Source: Streptomyces tendae
GTDB lineage: Bacteria; Actinomycetota; Actinomycetes; Streptomycetales; Streptomycetaceae
Reading direction: 5' to 3'
Length of the DNA stretch: 64,000 nt
Assembly (NCBI RefSeq): GCF_014650435.1
Contig: NZ_BMUY01000004.1
Coordinates: forward strand, 310,001 to 374,000
Shown: positions 28,187 to 36,992 of the stretch, piece by piece
How positions within the stretch are numbered: position 1 is the stretch's first letter
How the letters are laid out: every line of letters begins with the position of its first letter
Position numbers and translations under genes: made by a program
Notes under the pieces: model-generated
The model's database searches: none
The model's input: only the letters and a program-made list of their open reading frames with translations
What the model was told of the DNA's origin: nothing

Positions 28187-28370
28187 TACCCGGCGCGGGT
28201 GAACATGCCGCCCCGACGGGTGACTTGACGCCCAGAACTTTCCACACACTGATGACAAAGTATGGACATGCCAAGCGGAAGTCTTCTACCTTGGCGGCGG
28301 AACGTCCGTCCTACCGCACAAGACCGGAGCGACATCCGGCACGGTCCGGTCCCCACCTCCCGGAGGACCA

Positions 28371-31300
28371 ATGCACCCACGGCTGTTCTCGCGTGCCCGA
28401 AGACACCTCATACTTCTGCTGACGTCGGCCGTCGCCCTCGGCGGCGCCTGGGCCGCCCCGGCGTCCTCGGCGGCGCCGGCCGACATCCCGCCGCAGGAAC
28501 CCGGCGTCACCCTGCGCGTGTTCGACGTCCAGACACCGCTGAACGAGCTGTGCACCCTCAAGCCGGGCCAGACCCCCAACCACGACAGGCTGATGCCGAC
28601 GGTCGACTGGTCCACCACCGCCGACTTCGGCGGCATCGCCGACAACTTCGTCTCCCAGGCGTCCGGTTACCTGATCGCCCCGCGTGACGGCACCTATGTG
28701 TTCCGGCTCGTCAGCGACGACGGTTCGCGGCTGACCCTCGACGGCGCCACGGTGATCGACCACGACGGACTGCACGGCGCGGAGCCGAAGGACGGCACGG
28801 TCGAACTCACCGCGGGAGCGCATCCGTTGCGCATCGAGCACTTCGACCGCGGCGGCGGCCAGCAGTTGCAGCTGTCCTGGATGCCGCCGGGCGAGAGCGG
28901 GTTCACCGTCGTACCCACCGAGGCGCTGAGCACCGACGCCGGGGTCGTCCGGGTGACGGCGCCGGGCCGCAAGGAGTGCGAGGCCGGGCGCGACACCCCG
29001 GGCGACGGTCTGCCGCTCACCTCCGTGCGCCCCGACCTCGACCTCACCGACCTGCGCCCCGAAGGCTTCGAACCGCAGGTCACCGGCATGGACTGGCTGC
29101 CCGACGGCCGCCTGGCCATCAGCACCTGGGGCGGCACCGACAACGTTGCCGGGGAGGTGTACCTCCTGGACAACGTCACCGGTGAGACCAGCCGCGACAA
29201 GGTCACCGTCGAGAAGGTGGCGAGCGGGCTGCGCGAGCCCATGGGCATCAAGTACGTCGACGGCTCGCTCTACGTCTCGCAGAAGCACGAGCTGACCCGG
29301 CTGGTCGACAGCGACGGCGACGACGTGACCGACGAGTACCGCACGGTCGCCACCTGGCCCTACGGCGGCAACTTCCACGAGTTCGCGTTCGGCCTGCTCT
29401 ACCGGGACGGCTACTTCTACGTGAACCTCTCCGTCGCCATCGACCTCGGCGGCGCGACCACCAACCCGCAGCCCGCGCCCAACCGCGGGACGACGTACAG
29501 GATCAGCAAGAAGACCGGGAAGATCAGCCCGATCGCGGGCGGGCTGCGCACGCCCAACGGCATCGGCTGGGGACCGGGCGGCAGCCTGTTCGCCACCGAC
29601 AACCAGGGCGGCTGGCTGCCCGCCTCGAAGCTCGTCCAGATCAAGCAGGACCGCTTCTTCAACCACTACACCGAGCCCGCCGGGCCCTTCGAGGACTCCC
29701 CCGTCACCCAGCCGGTGCTGTGGCTGCCGCAGAACGAGATCGGCAACTCGCCGTCCACCCCGCTGTACCTCACCAAGGGCACGTTCGCGGGCCAGATGCT
29801 GCTCGGCGACGTCACCTACGGCGGTCTCCAGCGCGCCTACCTGGAGAAGGTGAAGGGCCAGTACCAGGGTGCCGTCTTCCGCTACACGCAGGGCCTGGAG
29901 GCGGGCGTCAACCGGGTCTCCATGGGCCCCGACGGCGCGATCTACACCGGCGGCCTGGGCGCCGACGGCAACTGGGGACAGGAGGGCAAGCTCAAGTTCG
30001 GCCTGCAGAAGCTGACGCCCAACGGGGGCAACACCTTCGACGTCCAGAAGATGCGGGCGGTGCCCGGCGGCTTCGACCTGACGTACACCCAGCCGGTGTC
30101 CGAGGAGACGACCGCGGAGCTGGCCTCCCGCTACGAGGCCCAGCAGTGGCGCTACACGCCGACCGGCGACTACGGCGGCCCGAAGATCGCCGAGGAGGAG
30201 CTGGCCGTGCGGTCCGCGACACTCTCGGACGACGGCCGCACCGTGCGACTGCGGCTGGACGGCCTGAAGCCGGACCGCGTCGTGCACGTGCGCTCCCCGC
30301 GCCCCTTCACCTCGGCCTCCGGTGAGACGCTCTGGAGCACCGAGGCCTGGTACACGCTCAACGAGATGCCCGGCAAGCAGCCGCCCGCGGCCACCCTGTA
30401 CGAGGCCGAGGAGGCCCGGCTGACGGGGAAGGCGGGCATCAACACCGACCACGTCGGCTACTCCGGCAGCGGCTTCGTCGACCGCTACGCCACCGAGGGC
30501 GACGTCACCACGACGTTCGACGTGACCGTTCCGAAGACCGGCACCTACGACGTGGGCCTGCGCTACTCCAACGGCCCGAACCCCTTCGAGGGCACCAAGT
30601 CGCTCTCCCTGTACGCGGGCGGGAAGAAGGTGCGCCAGACACAGCTCCCGTCCACCGGGGACTGGGACACCTGGTCCACCCGCACCGAGAGCGTGCGGCT
30701 GCGGGCCGGCCACAACACGGTCTCCTACCGCTACGACCCCGGCGACACCGGCCACGTCAACCTCGACCTGATCACCGTGCGCCCGCACGGCGCGCGGGTC
30801 GCCCTGTTCGACGGCACCGCCGCCTCGCAGGAGCAGTGGCAGCACACGGACGGACGGAAGGTGGCCTGGCCGCTGGCCGAGGAGCGGTCGATGGAGGTGT
30901 GCTGCGGCGACATCCGCACCAAGGACGCCTACCAGGACTTCAAGCTGCACGTGGAGTTCCGGGTGCCGCTGCTGCCGGACGACGTGACCGGCCAGGACCG
31001 CGGCAACAGCGGCATCTACCTCCAGGACCGCTACGAGCTGCAGATCCTCGACTCCTACGGCGACACCACCCTGGACACCAACGAGGCCGGGGCGATCTAT
31101 CTGAAGAAGGCACCCGACACCAACGCGGCGACGGCCCCGGAGACCTGGCAGACGTACGACATCGTCTTCCGAGCCGCCCGCTTCGACGAGAACGGCGCCA
31201 AGACCGCCGACGCGCGGGTGACGGTGGTGTGGAACGGCCAGACGGTCCACGACGACGTCGCGCTCGACGGACCCACCGCGGCGGGCCGGGCCGAGACTGA

Positions 31301-31379
31301 GGCCGCCGGGGCGATCCGGCTGCAGGACCACGGGAACAAGGTCCGCTTCCGCAACATCCGGGTCGAACCGCTGGACTGA
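28371..31379 (+). CDS. Secreted multidomain protein: PA14, sorbosone-dehydrogenase-like propeller, CBM, DUF1080
   Basis: A 1002-residue exported protein. The N-terminus (residues 1-34) is a signal peptide with twin Arg before the hydrophobic core (ARRHLIL), so Tat export is possible. Next comes a PA14-type domain (about 45-185; YVFRLVSDDGSRLTLDG), a glucose/sorbosone-dehydrogenase-like beta-propeller (about 220-640; LREPMGIKY, GLRTPNGIGWGPGG), a CBM6/35-like jelly roll (about 665-800; YEAEEARLTG, HVNLDLITV) and a C-terminal DUF1080/3-keto-disaccharide-hydrolase-like lectin fold (about 805-1002; FKLHVEFRVP, NSGIYLQDRYELQILDSYG). It is probably a carbohydrate oxidoreductase or hydrolase outside the cell; substrate and cofactor are unknown. 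GGAGG precedes ATG 28371. It is monocistronic, with a hairpin terminator after it. Confidence 0.82.
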   Translation: MHPRLFSRARRHLILLLTSAVALGGAWAAPASSAAPADIPPQEPGVTLRVFDVQTPLNELCTLKPGQTPNHDRLMPTVDWSTTADFGGIADNFVSQASGYLIAPRDGTYVFRLVSDDGSRLTLDGATVIDHDGLHGAEPKDGTVELTAGAHPLRIEHFDRGGGQQLQLSWMPPGESGFTVVPTEALSTDAGVVRVTAPGRKECEAGRDTPGDGLPLTSVRPDLDLTDLRPEGFEPQVTGMDWLPDGRLAISTWGGTDNVAGEVYLLDNVTGETSRDKVTVEKVASGLREPMGIKYVDGSLYVSQKHELTRLVDSDGDDVTDEYRTVATWPYGGNFHEFAFGLLYRDGYFYVNLSVAIDLGGATTNPQPAPNRGTTYRISKKTGKISPIAGGLRTPNGIGWGPGGSLFATDNQGGWLPASKLVQIKQDRFFNHYTEPAGPFEDSPVTQPVLWLPQNEIGNSPSTPLYLTKGTFAGQMLLGDVTYGGLQRAYLEKVKGQYQGAVFRYTQGLEAGVNRVSMGPDGAIYTGGLGADGNWGQEGKLKFGLQKLTPNGGNTFDVQKMRAVPGGFDLTYTQPVSEETTAELASRYEAQQWRYTPTGDYGGPKIAEEELAVRSATLSDDGRTVRLRLDGLKPDRVVHVRSPRPFTSASGETLWSTEAWYTLNEMPGKQPPAATLYEAEEARLTGKAGINTDHVGYSGSGFVDRYATEGDVTTTFDVTVPKTGTYDVGLRYSNGPNPFEGTKSLSLYAGGKKVRQTQLPSTGDWDTWSTRTESVRLRAGHNTVSYRYDPGDTGHVNLDLITVRPHGARVALFDGTAASQEQWQHTDGRKVAWPLAEERSMEVCCGDIRTKDAYQDFKLHVEFRVPLLPDDVTGQDRGNSGIYLQDRYELQILDSYGDTTLDTNEAGAIYLKKAPDTNAATAPETWQTYDIVFRAARFDENGAKTADARVTVVWNGQTVHDDVALDGPTAAGRAETEAAGAIRLQDHGNKVRFRNIRVEPLD

Positions 31380-31388
31380 CCCCCAGGC

Positions 31389-31440
31389 GTGCGGGGCGGT
31401 CCCTGACGGCCGCCCCGCACCTCCCGCTCCACGGATCCGG
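31389..31440 (+). terminator. Hairpin terminator after the PA14/DUF1080 gene
   Basis: GTGCGGGGCGG (31389-31399) pairs perfectly with CCGCCCCGCAC (31430-31440), with a roughly 30-base internal segment. It begins 9 bases after the stop codon. No T-run follows, as is usual in Streptomyces. Confidence 0.65.
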
Positions 31441-31516
31441 TGGGCGGACCGGTGCTCCGGCCGCCTCTGGGTAGGGTGAATCGAGGAACACCCTGCCCGT
31501 CGAACAAGGAGCGGAA

Positions 31517-32347
31517 TTGAGCGAGCCGGCGTCCATCGCCCTGCAGAAGGAGATCGCCCGGGAACTGGAGGTCGCGGAGACCTTCGACGCCGAGCGGGAG
31601 ATCGAGCGCCGGGTGGCCTTCCTCGCCGAGCGGCTGACCTCCACCGGTCTGCGCGCCCTCGTGCTCGGGATCAGCGGCGGCGTCGACTCGACCACCGCGG
31701 GCAGGCTGTGCCAGCTCGCCGTGGAGCGGGCCCGCGCCGCGGGGCACGAGGCCCGTTTCTACGCCATGCGGCTGCCGCACGGCGTCCAGGCCGACGAGCA
31801 CGACGCCCAGCTCGCCCTCTCCTTCATCCGGGCCGACCACGTACTGACCGTGGACATCAAGCCCGCGAGCGACGCGGCGCTCGACGCCCTGCTCGCCGCC
31901 GACGTGGCCTTCCGGGACCCCCACCACCAGGACTTCGTGCACGGCAACATCAAGGCACGGCAGCGCATGATCGCGCAGTACGCGGTGGCCGGGGCGCACG
32001 GCGGCCTGGTCGTCGGCACCGACCACGCGGCCGAGGCGGTCTCCGGCTTCTTCACCAAGTTCGGCGACGGCGCCGCCGACGTCGTACCGCTGACGGGCCT
32101 CACCAAGCGCCGGGTGCGCGCCGTCGCGGACGCCCTGGGCGCGCCCGCCGAGCTGGTCCGCAAGGTCCCGACGGCCGACCTGGAGACCCTCGACCCCGGC
32201 AAGGCCGACGAGGACGCCCTCGGGGTCACCTACGAGGAGATCGACGACTTCCTGGAGGGGAAGCCGGTGAAGGAGCATGCCTTCGAGACGATCGTCACCC
32301 GCTACCGGCAGACCGACCACAAGCGCCGGCTGCCGATCGCGCCCTGA
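31517..32347 (+). CDS. nadE: NH3-dependent NAD+ synthetase
   Basis: A 276-residue enzyme that converts nicotinic acid adenine dinucleotide to NAD+ with ATP and ammonia. The PP-loop SGGVDS lies near residue 53. The later GTDHAAE, FTKFGDG and LTKRRVR segments are family signatures, as is the C-terminal KRRLPIAP. It has no glutaminase domain, and the length matches the ammonia-dependent E. coli type. I chose TTG 31517 because AAGGAG lies 5 bases upstream and the protein starts as SEPASIALQ, the usual N-terminus. Confidence 0.95.
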   Translation: MSEPASIALQKEIARELEVAETFDAEREIERRVAFLAERLTSTGLRALVLGISGGVDSTTAGRLCQLAVERARAAGHEARFYAMRLPHGVQADEHDAQLALSFIRADHVLTVDIKPASDAALDALLAADVAFRDPHHQDFVHGNIKARQRMIAQYAVAGAHGGLVVGTDHAAEAVSGFFTKFGDGAADVVPLTGLTKRRVRAVADALGAPAELVRKVPTADLETLDPGKADEDALGVTYEEIDDFLEGKPVKEHAFETIVTRYRQTDHKRRLPIAP

Positions 32348-32617
32348 CCTGCTCCGTCGCTCGGTCTCGGTCGGTCGCCGGACGGCGAGCGCCCCCTCGC
32401 GACCCGCACGGATCACTCCGACAGAGCACTGCGGGTGGTCCAGCTGATTCCGCGCACTCCCGCCCTGCGCGCGCTTCCTGGAGCGGCAAGGACGGTGGCG
32501 GGAGCGCGGCAGAGCCGGACGTCCTTTATGTGCGGTTGGCCGGGAGTGACCTTAATCTGTCCGAGGGGGGTGCTCGAACAGTCGACGGCCGGTCACGCCG
32601 GCGGAATGTGAGCTTCC

Positions 32618-34141
32618 ATGGCGGACTTCATCGGCGCGGTGGACCAGGGAACCACCAGCACCCGGTTCATGATCTTCGACCACGGTGGCAACGAGGTCGC
32701 GAAGCACCAGCTGGAGCACGAGCAGATCCTCCCGCGCTCCGGGTGGGTCGAGCACGACCCGGTGGAGATCTGGGAGCGCACCAACTCGGTGATGCAGAAC
32801 GCGCTGCGCAACGGCGGTCTGTCGGGGACGGACCTGGCGGCCATCGGCATCACCAACCAGCGGGAGACCACGGTGGTCTGGGACCCGCGCACCGGCCGTC
32901 CCTACTACAACGCCATCGTGTGGCAGGACACCCGCACCGACGCCATCGCGGCGAACCTGGAGCGGTCGGGCCGGGGCGACGTCATCCGCCGCAAGGCCGG
33001 GCTGCCGCCCGCGACGTACTTCTCCGGCGGGAAGATCCAGTGGATCCTGGAGAACGTCGACGGCGTCCGCGAGGCCGCGGAGCAGGGACACGCGGTGTTC
33101 GGCAACACCGACGCCTGGGTCCTGTGGAACCTGACCGGCGGCCCCGACGGCGGCATCCACGCCACCGACGTAACCAACGCGAGCCGCACCATGCTGATGA
33201 ACCTGGAGACGCTCGACTGGGACGACGAGCTGCTGGGCTTCTTCGGCATCCCCCGCGGCATGCTGCCCACGATCAACCCCTCCTCGCACCCCGAGGCGTT
33301 CGGCACGACCCGGACCTCCCGGCCGCTGCGCGCCGCCGTGCCCATCACGGGGGTGCTGGGCGACCAGCACGCGGCGACCGTCGGGCAGGTCTGCTTCTCG
33401 CCCGGCGAGGCCAAGAACACCTACGGCACCGGCAACTTCCTGGTCCTCAACACCGGCACGGAACTGGTCCGCTCCCAGCACGGCCTCCTGACCACCGTGG
33501 CCTACCAGTTCGGCGACAACCCGCCGGTCTACGCGCTGGAGGGATCCATCGCGGTGACCGGGTCCGCGGTGCAGTGGCTGCGCGACCAGATGAAGATCAT
33601 CAAGACCGCGGCGGAGAGCGAGGAACTCGCCCGCACCGTCGAGGACAACGGCGGGATGTACTTCGTCCCCGCCTTCTCCGGCCTGTTCGCCCCGTACTGG
33701 CGCTCCGACGCGCGGGGCGCCATCGTCGGCCTCGCCCGGTACAACGACAACGCGCACCTGGCCCGGGCGACGCTGGAGGCGATCTGCTACCAGAGCCGCG
33801 ACGTCGTCGTGGCCATGGAGCAGGACTCCTCGGTCCACCTGGACGTGCTCAGGGTCGACGGCGGGGTGACCGCCAACGACCTGTGCATGCAGATCCAGGC
33901 GGACGTCCTCGGCGTCCCCGTCAGCCGTCCCGTCGTCGCGGAGACCACCGCCCTCGGCGCGGCGTACGCGGCGGGGCTGGCCACGGGATTCTGGCGGGAC
34001 ACCGACGAACTGCGCACCCACTGGAGCGAGTCCAGGCGCTGGGAGCCCCAGTGGTCCGAGGAGCGGCGCGCGCAGGGGTACGCGGGCTGGAAGATGGCGG
34101 TGGAGCGCACCCTCGACTGGGTCAAGGTCCCGGAGAGCTGA
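32618..34141 (+). CDS. glpK: Glycerol kinase
   Basis: A 507-residue FGGY-family kinase that phosphorylates glycerol to sn-glycerol-3-phosphate. Visible are the N-terminal phosphate-binding [10 protein letters not shown] (about residues 7-16), the glycerol-site region GWVEHDP (Trp/Glu) with later WQDTRT, the FGGY signature stretch with GGVTANDL (about 410) and a full C-terminal domain. ATG 32618 has only a weak ribosome site. No transporter or dehydrogenase gene neighbours it, so it is probably a second glycerol kinase outside the main glp operon (inference). The 270 bases upstream contain no gene. Confidence 0.95.
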   Translation: MADFIGAVDQGTTSTRFMIFDHGGNEVAKHQLEHEQILPRSGWVEHDPVEIWERTNSVMQNALRNGGLSGTDLAAIGITNQRETTVVWDPRTGRPYYNAIVWQDTRTDAIAANLERSGRGDVIRRKAGLPPATYFSGGKIQWILENVDGVREAAEQGHAVFGNTDAWVLWNLTGGPDGGIHATDVTNASRTMLMNLETLDWDDELLGFFGIPRGMLPTINPSSHPEAFGTTRTSRPLRAAVPITGVLGDQHAATVGQVCFSPGEAKNTYGTGNFLVLNTGTELVRSQHGLLTTVAYQFGDNPPVYALEGSIAVTGSAVQWLRDQMKIIKTAAESEELARTVEDNGGMYFVPAFSGLFAPYWRSDARGAIVGLARYNDNAHLARATLEAICYQSRDVVVAMEQDSSVHLDVLRVDGGVTANDLCMQIQADVLGVPVSRPVVAETTALGAAYAAGLATGFWRDTDELRTHWSESRRWEPQWSEERRAQGYAGWKMAVERTLDWVKVPES

Positions 34142-34153
34142 CACCGGGGCGGA

Positions 34154-34303
34154 TCATCGGCCGACGGTCCCGGCGGCGTACGCAGGGCGGTCGATCCGGA
34201 GCTGGTCCTCCAGCACCTGGTCCGCCTCGAACCGGGCCACTGCGACGGGCAGTTCACCCTCGCCCGCGGGGAAGATGCGGGCGCACCTTAGGGTGATCCC
34301 CAT
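34154..34303 (-). CDS. Small hypothetical protein (49 aa), divergent from the permease gene
   Basis: An open frame of 49 codons from ATG 34303 to TGA 34154-34156. Codon positions behave as in real Streptomyces genes: about 88% G/C at third positions but about 51% at second positions. The product begins MGITLRCARIF and ends AAGTVGR, is mixed acidic and basic, and has no recognisable motif, signal or membrane segment. Its start codon and that of the plus-strand permease share one CATG (34301-34304), so one start may be wrong. It converges on glpK with 12 bases between. Confidence 0.5.
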   Translation of the reverse strand: MGITLRCARIFPAGEGELPVAVARFEADQVLEDQLRIDRPAYAAGTVGR

Positions 34304-35405
34304 GTCTGCCGGATTGAGCGCCGCGAGGACCCGGGCCGCGCTGCGCACCAGCGCGCGCGTCTCGGGCGAGCTGCTGCTGATACTTGTCATGCTCGCAGTG
34401 ACCCTGTGGGTCCTCGGCCGTATGTGGTCGGTGGTGTGGCCGCTGCTCGTCGGCCTGCTGCTGACCACGTTGACGTGGCCCCCGGCCCGCTTCCTGCGGC
34501 GGCACGGGTGGCGTCCGGCGCTGGCCGCCGCGGTGGTGACGGTGGCCTTCCTGCTGGTCGTCCTGGGCATCGTGGCACTGATCGCCGTGCCGATGTCCTC
34601 CCAGACCGACGAGTTGACCGACGGCGTGGTCGAGGGCATCCAGCGGCTGCGCGAGTGGGCCGCAGGGCCGCCGCTGAACATCGGTGACGACGAGATCACC
34701 GGTGCGATGGATTCGGCGGTGGCACGCATCCAGGACAGCGTCGGCAGCATCACCACCGCGGTGGCGACGGGGGTGGGCGCGGTGGTCAACGGCCTGATCA
34801 CCGCGGTCCTGGGCGTGTTCCTGATGTTCTTCTTCCTCAAGGACGGCCCCCGGTTCCTGCCCTGGCTGGCCCGCCAGTTGCCCGGCCGGCTGGCCACCGA
34901 CGTCCCGGTCGTCGCCCTGCGGGGCTGGGAGACCCTGGGCTCCTTCGTCCGGTCGCAGGCCCTGGTGGGGCTGCTCGACGCCGTGTTCATCGGCCTCGGC
35001 CTGTGGATCCTGGACGTACCGCTGGTGCTGCCGCTGGCGGTCCTGACCTTCGTGTCCGCGTTCGTACCCATCGTGGGCGCGCTGTTCGCGGGCTTCGTGG
35101 CCGTATTGATCGCCCTGGTGTCGAACGGCCTGACGGACGCGCTCATCGTGCTCGCGATCATCGTGGTGGTGCAGCAGTTGGAGGGCAACGTCTTCCAGCC
35201 CATCCTCCAGAGCCGGGGCCTCGGTCTGCACGCGGCGGTGATCCTCCTGGCGGTGACGCTGGGCGGCAGCCTGTCCGGGATCGTGGGCAGCCTGCTCGCC
35301 GTACCCCTCGCCGCGCTGATCGCGGTGGTGTGGAACTACGTGCGCGAGCAGTTGACCGACCAGTTGACCGACCCGCCCGAGGCGGCCGCGACCGCCGACG
35401 GCTGA
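34302..35405 (+). CDS. AI-2E family (PerM/YdiK-like) membrane transporter
   Basis: A 367-residue polytopic membrane protein with two hydrophobic segments near the N-terminus (about 28-85), a central amphipathic cytoplasmic region (about 100-150), and five or more segments after residue 155. The family signature is seen in FLKDGPRF, the EGNVFQP motif near residue 295 and the GLHAAVILLAV helix. Family members are proposed exporters of small molecules or Na+/H+ antiporters; the substrate is unknown. I chose ATG 34302 (MSAGLS) for its upstream GGGTGAT; 34275 is possible. It is probably monocistronic. Confidence 0.88.
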   Translation: MSAGLSAARTRAALRTSARVSGELLLILVMLAVTLWVLGRMWSVVWPLLVGLLLTTLTWPPARFLRRHGWRPALAAAVVTVAFLLVVLGIVALIAVPMSSQTDELTDGVVEGIQRLREWAAGPPLNIGDDEITGAMDSAVARIQDSVGSITTAVATGVGAVVNGLITAVLGVFLMFFFLKDGPRFLPWLARQLPGRLATDVPVVALRGWETLGSFVRSQALVGLLDAVFIGLGLWILDVPLVLPLAVLTFVSAFVPIVGALFAGFVAVLIALVSNGLTDALIVLAIIVVVQQLEGNVFQPILQSRGLGLHAAVILLAVTLGGSLSGIVGSLLAVPLAALIAVVWNYVREQLTDQLTDPPEAAATADG

Positions 35406-35507
35406 GCCCGACCGACGGGCCCCCTCGTGTCGCCCCCTCGTGTCAATGACGGGCTCCTCGCGCGAATTGGGTCGCGACCGGGCGGGCGGTGGTGTTGGCT
35501 GACGGGC

Positions 35508-36161
35508 GTGGATCTCTTCTCCCGCTCCTGGTCGGCCCTGCTCGCCGCGGTCGCCGACCTCTCCGACGAGGACTTCGCCCGGCCGTCCGGGTGCACCGGC
35601 TGGCTCGTCCGGGACCTGGTGTGCCACCTGGTCGTCGACGCCCAGGACGTCCTGATCACCCTGGCCACCCCGACCGCCGAGGAGCCGACCCGGGACGCGG
35701 TGACCTACTGGCAGGTCGTCGAGCCCCCGACCGGGGACGACCCGCTCGACGCGCTGATCGTCCGCCTGGCCGCCGCCTACGAGCAGCCGGGGCTGCTCAA
35801 GTTCCACCTGGACGACGTCGGTTCCGCCGCCGGGCGTGCCGCAGTACTCGCGGACCCCGCGGGCCGGGTCGGCACACAGGGCCAGGTGCTCACGGCGGGC
35901 GACTACCTCTCCGCGTACGTACTGGAGTGGTCCCTGCACCACCTCGACCTGATCGCACACCTCCCGGAGGCGGCGCCACCGCCCGCGGCGGGGCTCAGGC
36001 GCTCGCGGGAGCTGCTGGAAGGGGTCGTCGGTACGGCGTTCCCCACCGCGTTCACCGACCGGGACGCGCTGCTGATCGGCACCGGACGACGGACGCCGAC
36101 CGCGGCGGAGACGGCCGCGCTGGGCGAGTTGGCGGCGCGGCTCCCCTTTCCGGTCGGCTGA
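35508..36161 (+). CDS. Mycothiol-dependent maleylpyruvate isomerase-like protein (DinB fold)
   Basis: A 217-residue protein of the actinobacterial maleylpyruvate-isomerase/MDMPI family, a DinB-like four-helix bundle. The N-terminal half has LSDEDFARPSGCTGWLVRDLV and the metal-ligand His in CHLVVDAQD (about residue 47). The second metal region is EWSLHHLDLIAHL (about 140-150). Members use mycothiol to isomerise or transfer; the substrate is unknown. The GTG at 35508 gives the family N-terminus (DLFSRSW) but has no clear ribosome site, so the start is uncertain. Confidence 0.8.
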   Translation: MDLFSRSWSALLAAVADLSDEDFARPSGCTGWLVRDLVCHLVVDAQDVLITLATPTAEEPTRDAVTYWQVVEPPTGDDPLDALIVRLAAAYEQPGLLKFHLDDVGSAAGRAAVLADPAGRVGTQGQVLTAGDYLSAYVLEWSLHHLDLIAHLPEAAPPPAAGLRRSRELLEGVVGTAFPTAFTDRDALLIGTGRRTPTAAETAALGELAARLPFPVG

Positions 36162-36341
36162 CCCGCATGTCCGGGCCCCAGCCGCCGAAGGGGCCCGGGA
36201 GCAGTCCGGCGGGTCGTCCGATCGGACGACGAGGTCGTCGTCCGTCCGGCGGGCAGGGACGAGCCGGTGCGTGGACGCCTGCCGACGCCCCGCGGGTCCA
36301 GGCTGGAGGAACACGTCCCCGACACCGTGGAGCGTCCCACC

Positions 36342-36992
36342 ATGACCGCCAAGCCGCCCACCCCCGCCGACCTCGCCCTGTCGGACGCCGTTCGCCGCGG
36401 CGACGCCGATGCCGCCCGGGCCGCGCTGCGGGCGGGCGCCGACCTGGAACCGCGCGACGAACAGGGCCGCACGCCGCTGCTCCTGGCGGCCCTGGCCGAC
36501 CGGGTCGCGGTGGCCGAGGTCCTGGTCGCGGCCGGCGCGGACGTCAACGCGCAGGACGCGCGGGACGACAGCGCGTGGCTGGTCACCGGGGTCACGGGCA
36601 GCGTCGCGATGATGCGGGCGCTGCTGCCCGGCGGCCCGGACGTCACGCTGACCAACCGCTTCGGCGGCGTCTCGGTCATCCCGGCGAGCGAACGCGGGCA
36701 CGTGGCCTACGTACGCGCCGTGCTCGCCGAGACGGACATCGACGTCGACCACGTCAACCGGCTCGGCTGGACGGCGCTCCTCGAAGCGGTCGTCCTCGGC
36801 GACGGCGACCGCGCTCACCAGGACGTCGTGGCGGCCCTGCTCGCCGCGGGCGCCGACCCCTCGCTGCCGGACGGCGACGGTGTCACGGCCCGTGCCCACG
36901 CCGAACGCAGGGGCTTCGAGGCCATCGCGGACCTGCTGCGGCGGGCCGAGTCGCAGGGCGACGGCCCTCGCACGGAGGGTGGCGGGCGGTGA
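36342..36992 (+). CDS. Ankyrin repeat protein
   Basis: A 216-residue cytoplasmic protein made of about five ankyrin repeats. The clearest are DEQGRTPLLLAAL (about 42-54), VLVAAGADVNAQDARD (about 63-78), NRLGWTALLEAVVLGD (about 145-160) and LLAAGADPSLPDGDGVTARAHAERRGF (shown as the last, about 170-196). There is no other domain. It probably serves as a protein-binding scaffold; the partner is unknown. ATG 36342 has GTGGAG 9 bases upstream. Its stop overlaps the start of the next gene (GTGA at 36989-36992), so it is co-translated with the propeller lipoprotein. Confidence 0.85.
   Translation: MTAKPPTPADLALSDAVRRGDADAARAALRAGADLEPRDEQGRTPLLLAALADRVAVAEVLVAAGADVNAQDARDDSAWLVTGVTGSVAMMRALLPGGPDVTLTNRFGGVSVIPASERGHVAYVRAVLAETDIDVDHVNRLGWTALLEAVVLGDGDRAHQDVVAALLAAGADPSLPDGDGVTARAHAERRGFEAIADLLRRAESQGDGPRTEGGGR

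Noticed and set aside
28225..28253. Promoter TTGACG/ACTGAT before the PA14 protein gene
   Set aside because: The -35 is good but the -10 is poor, so I did not list it as a feature.
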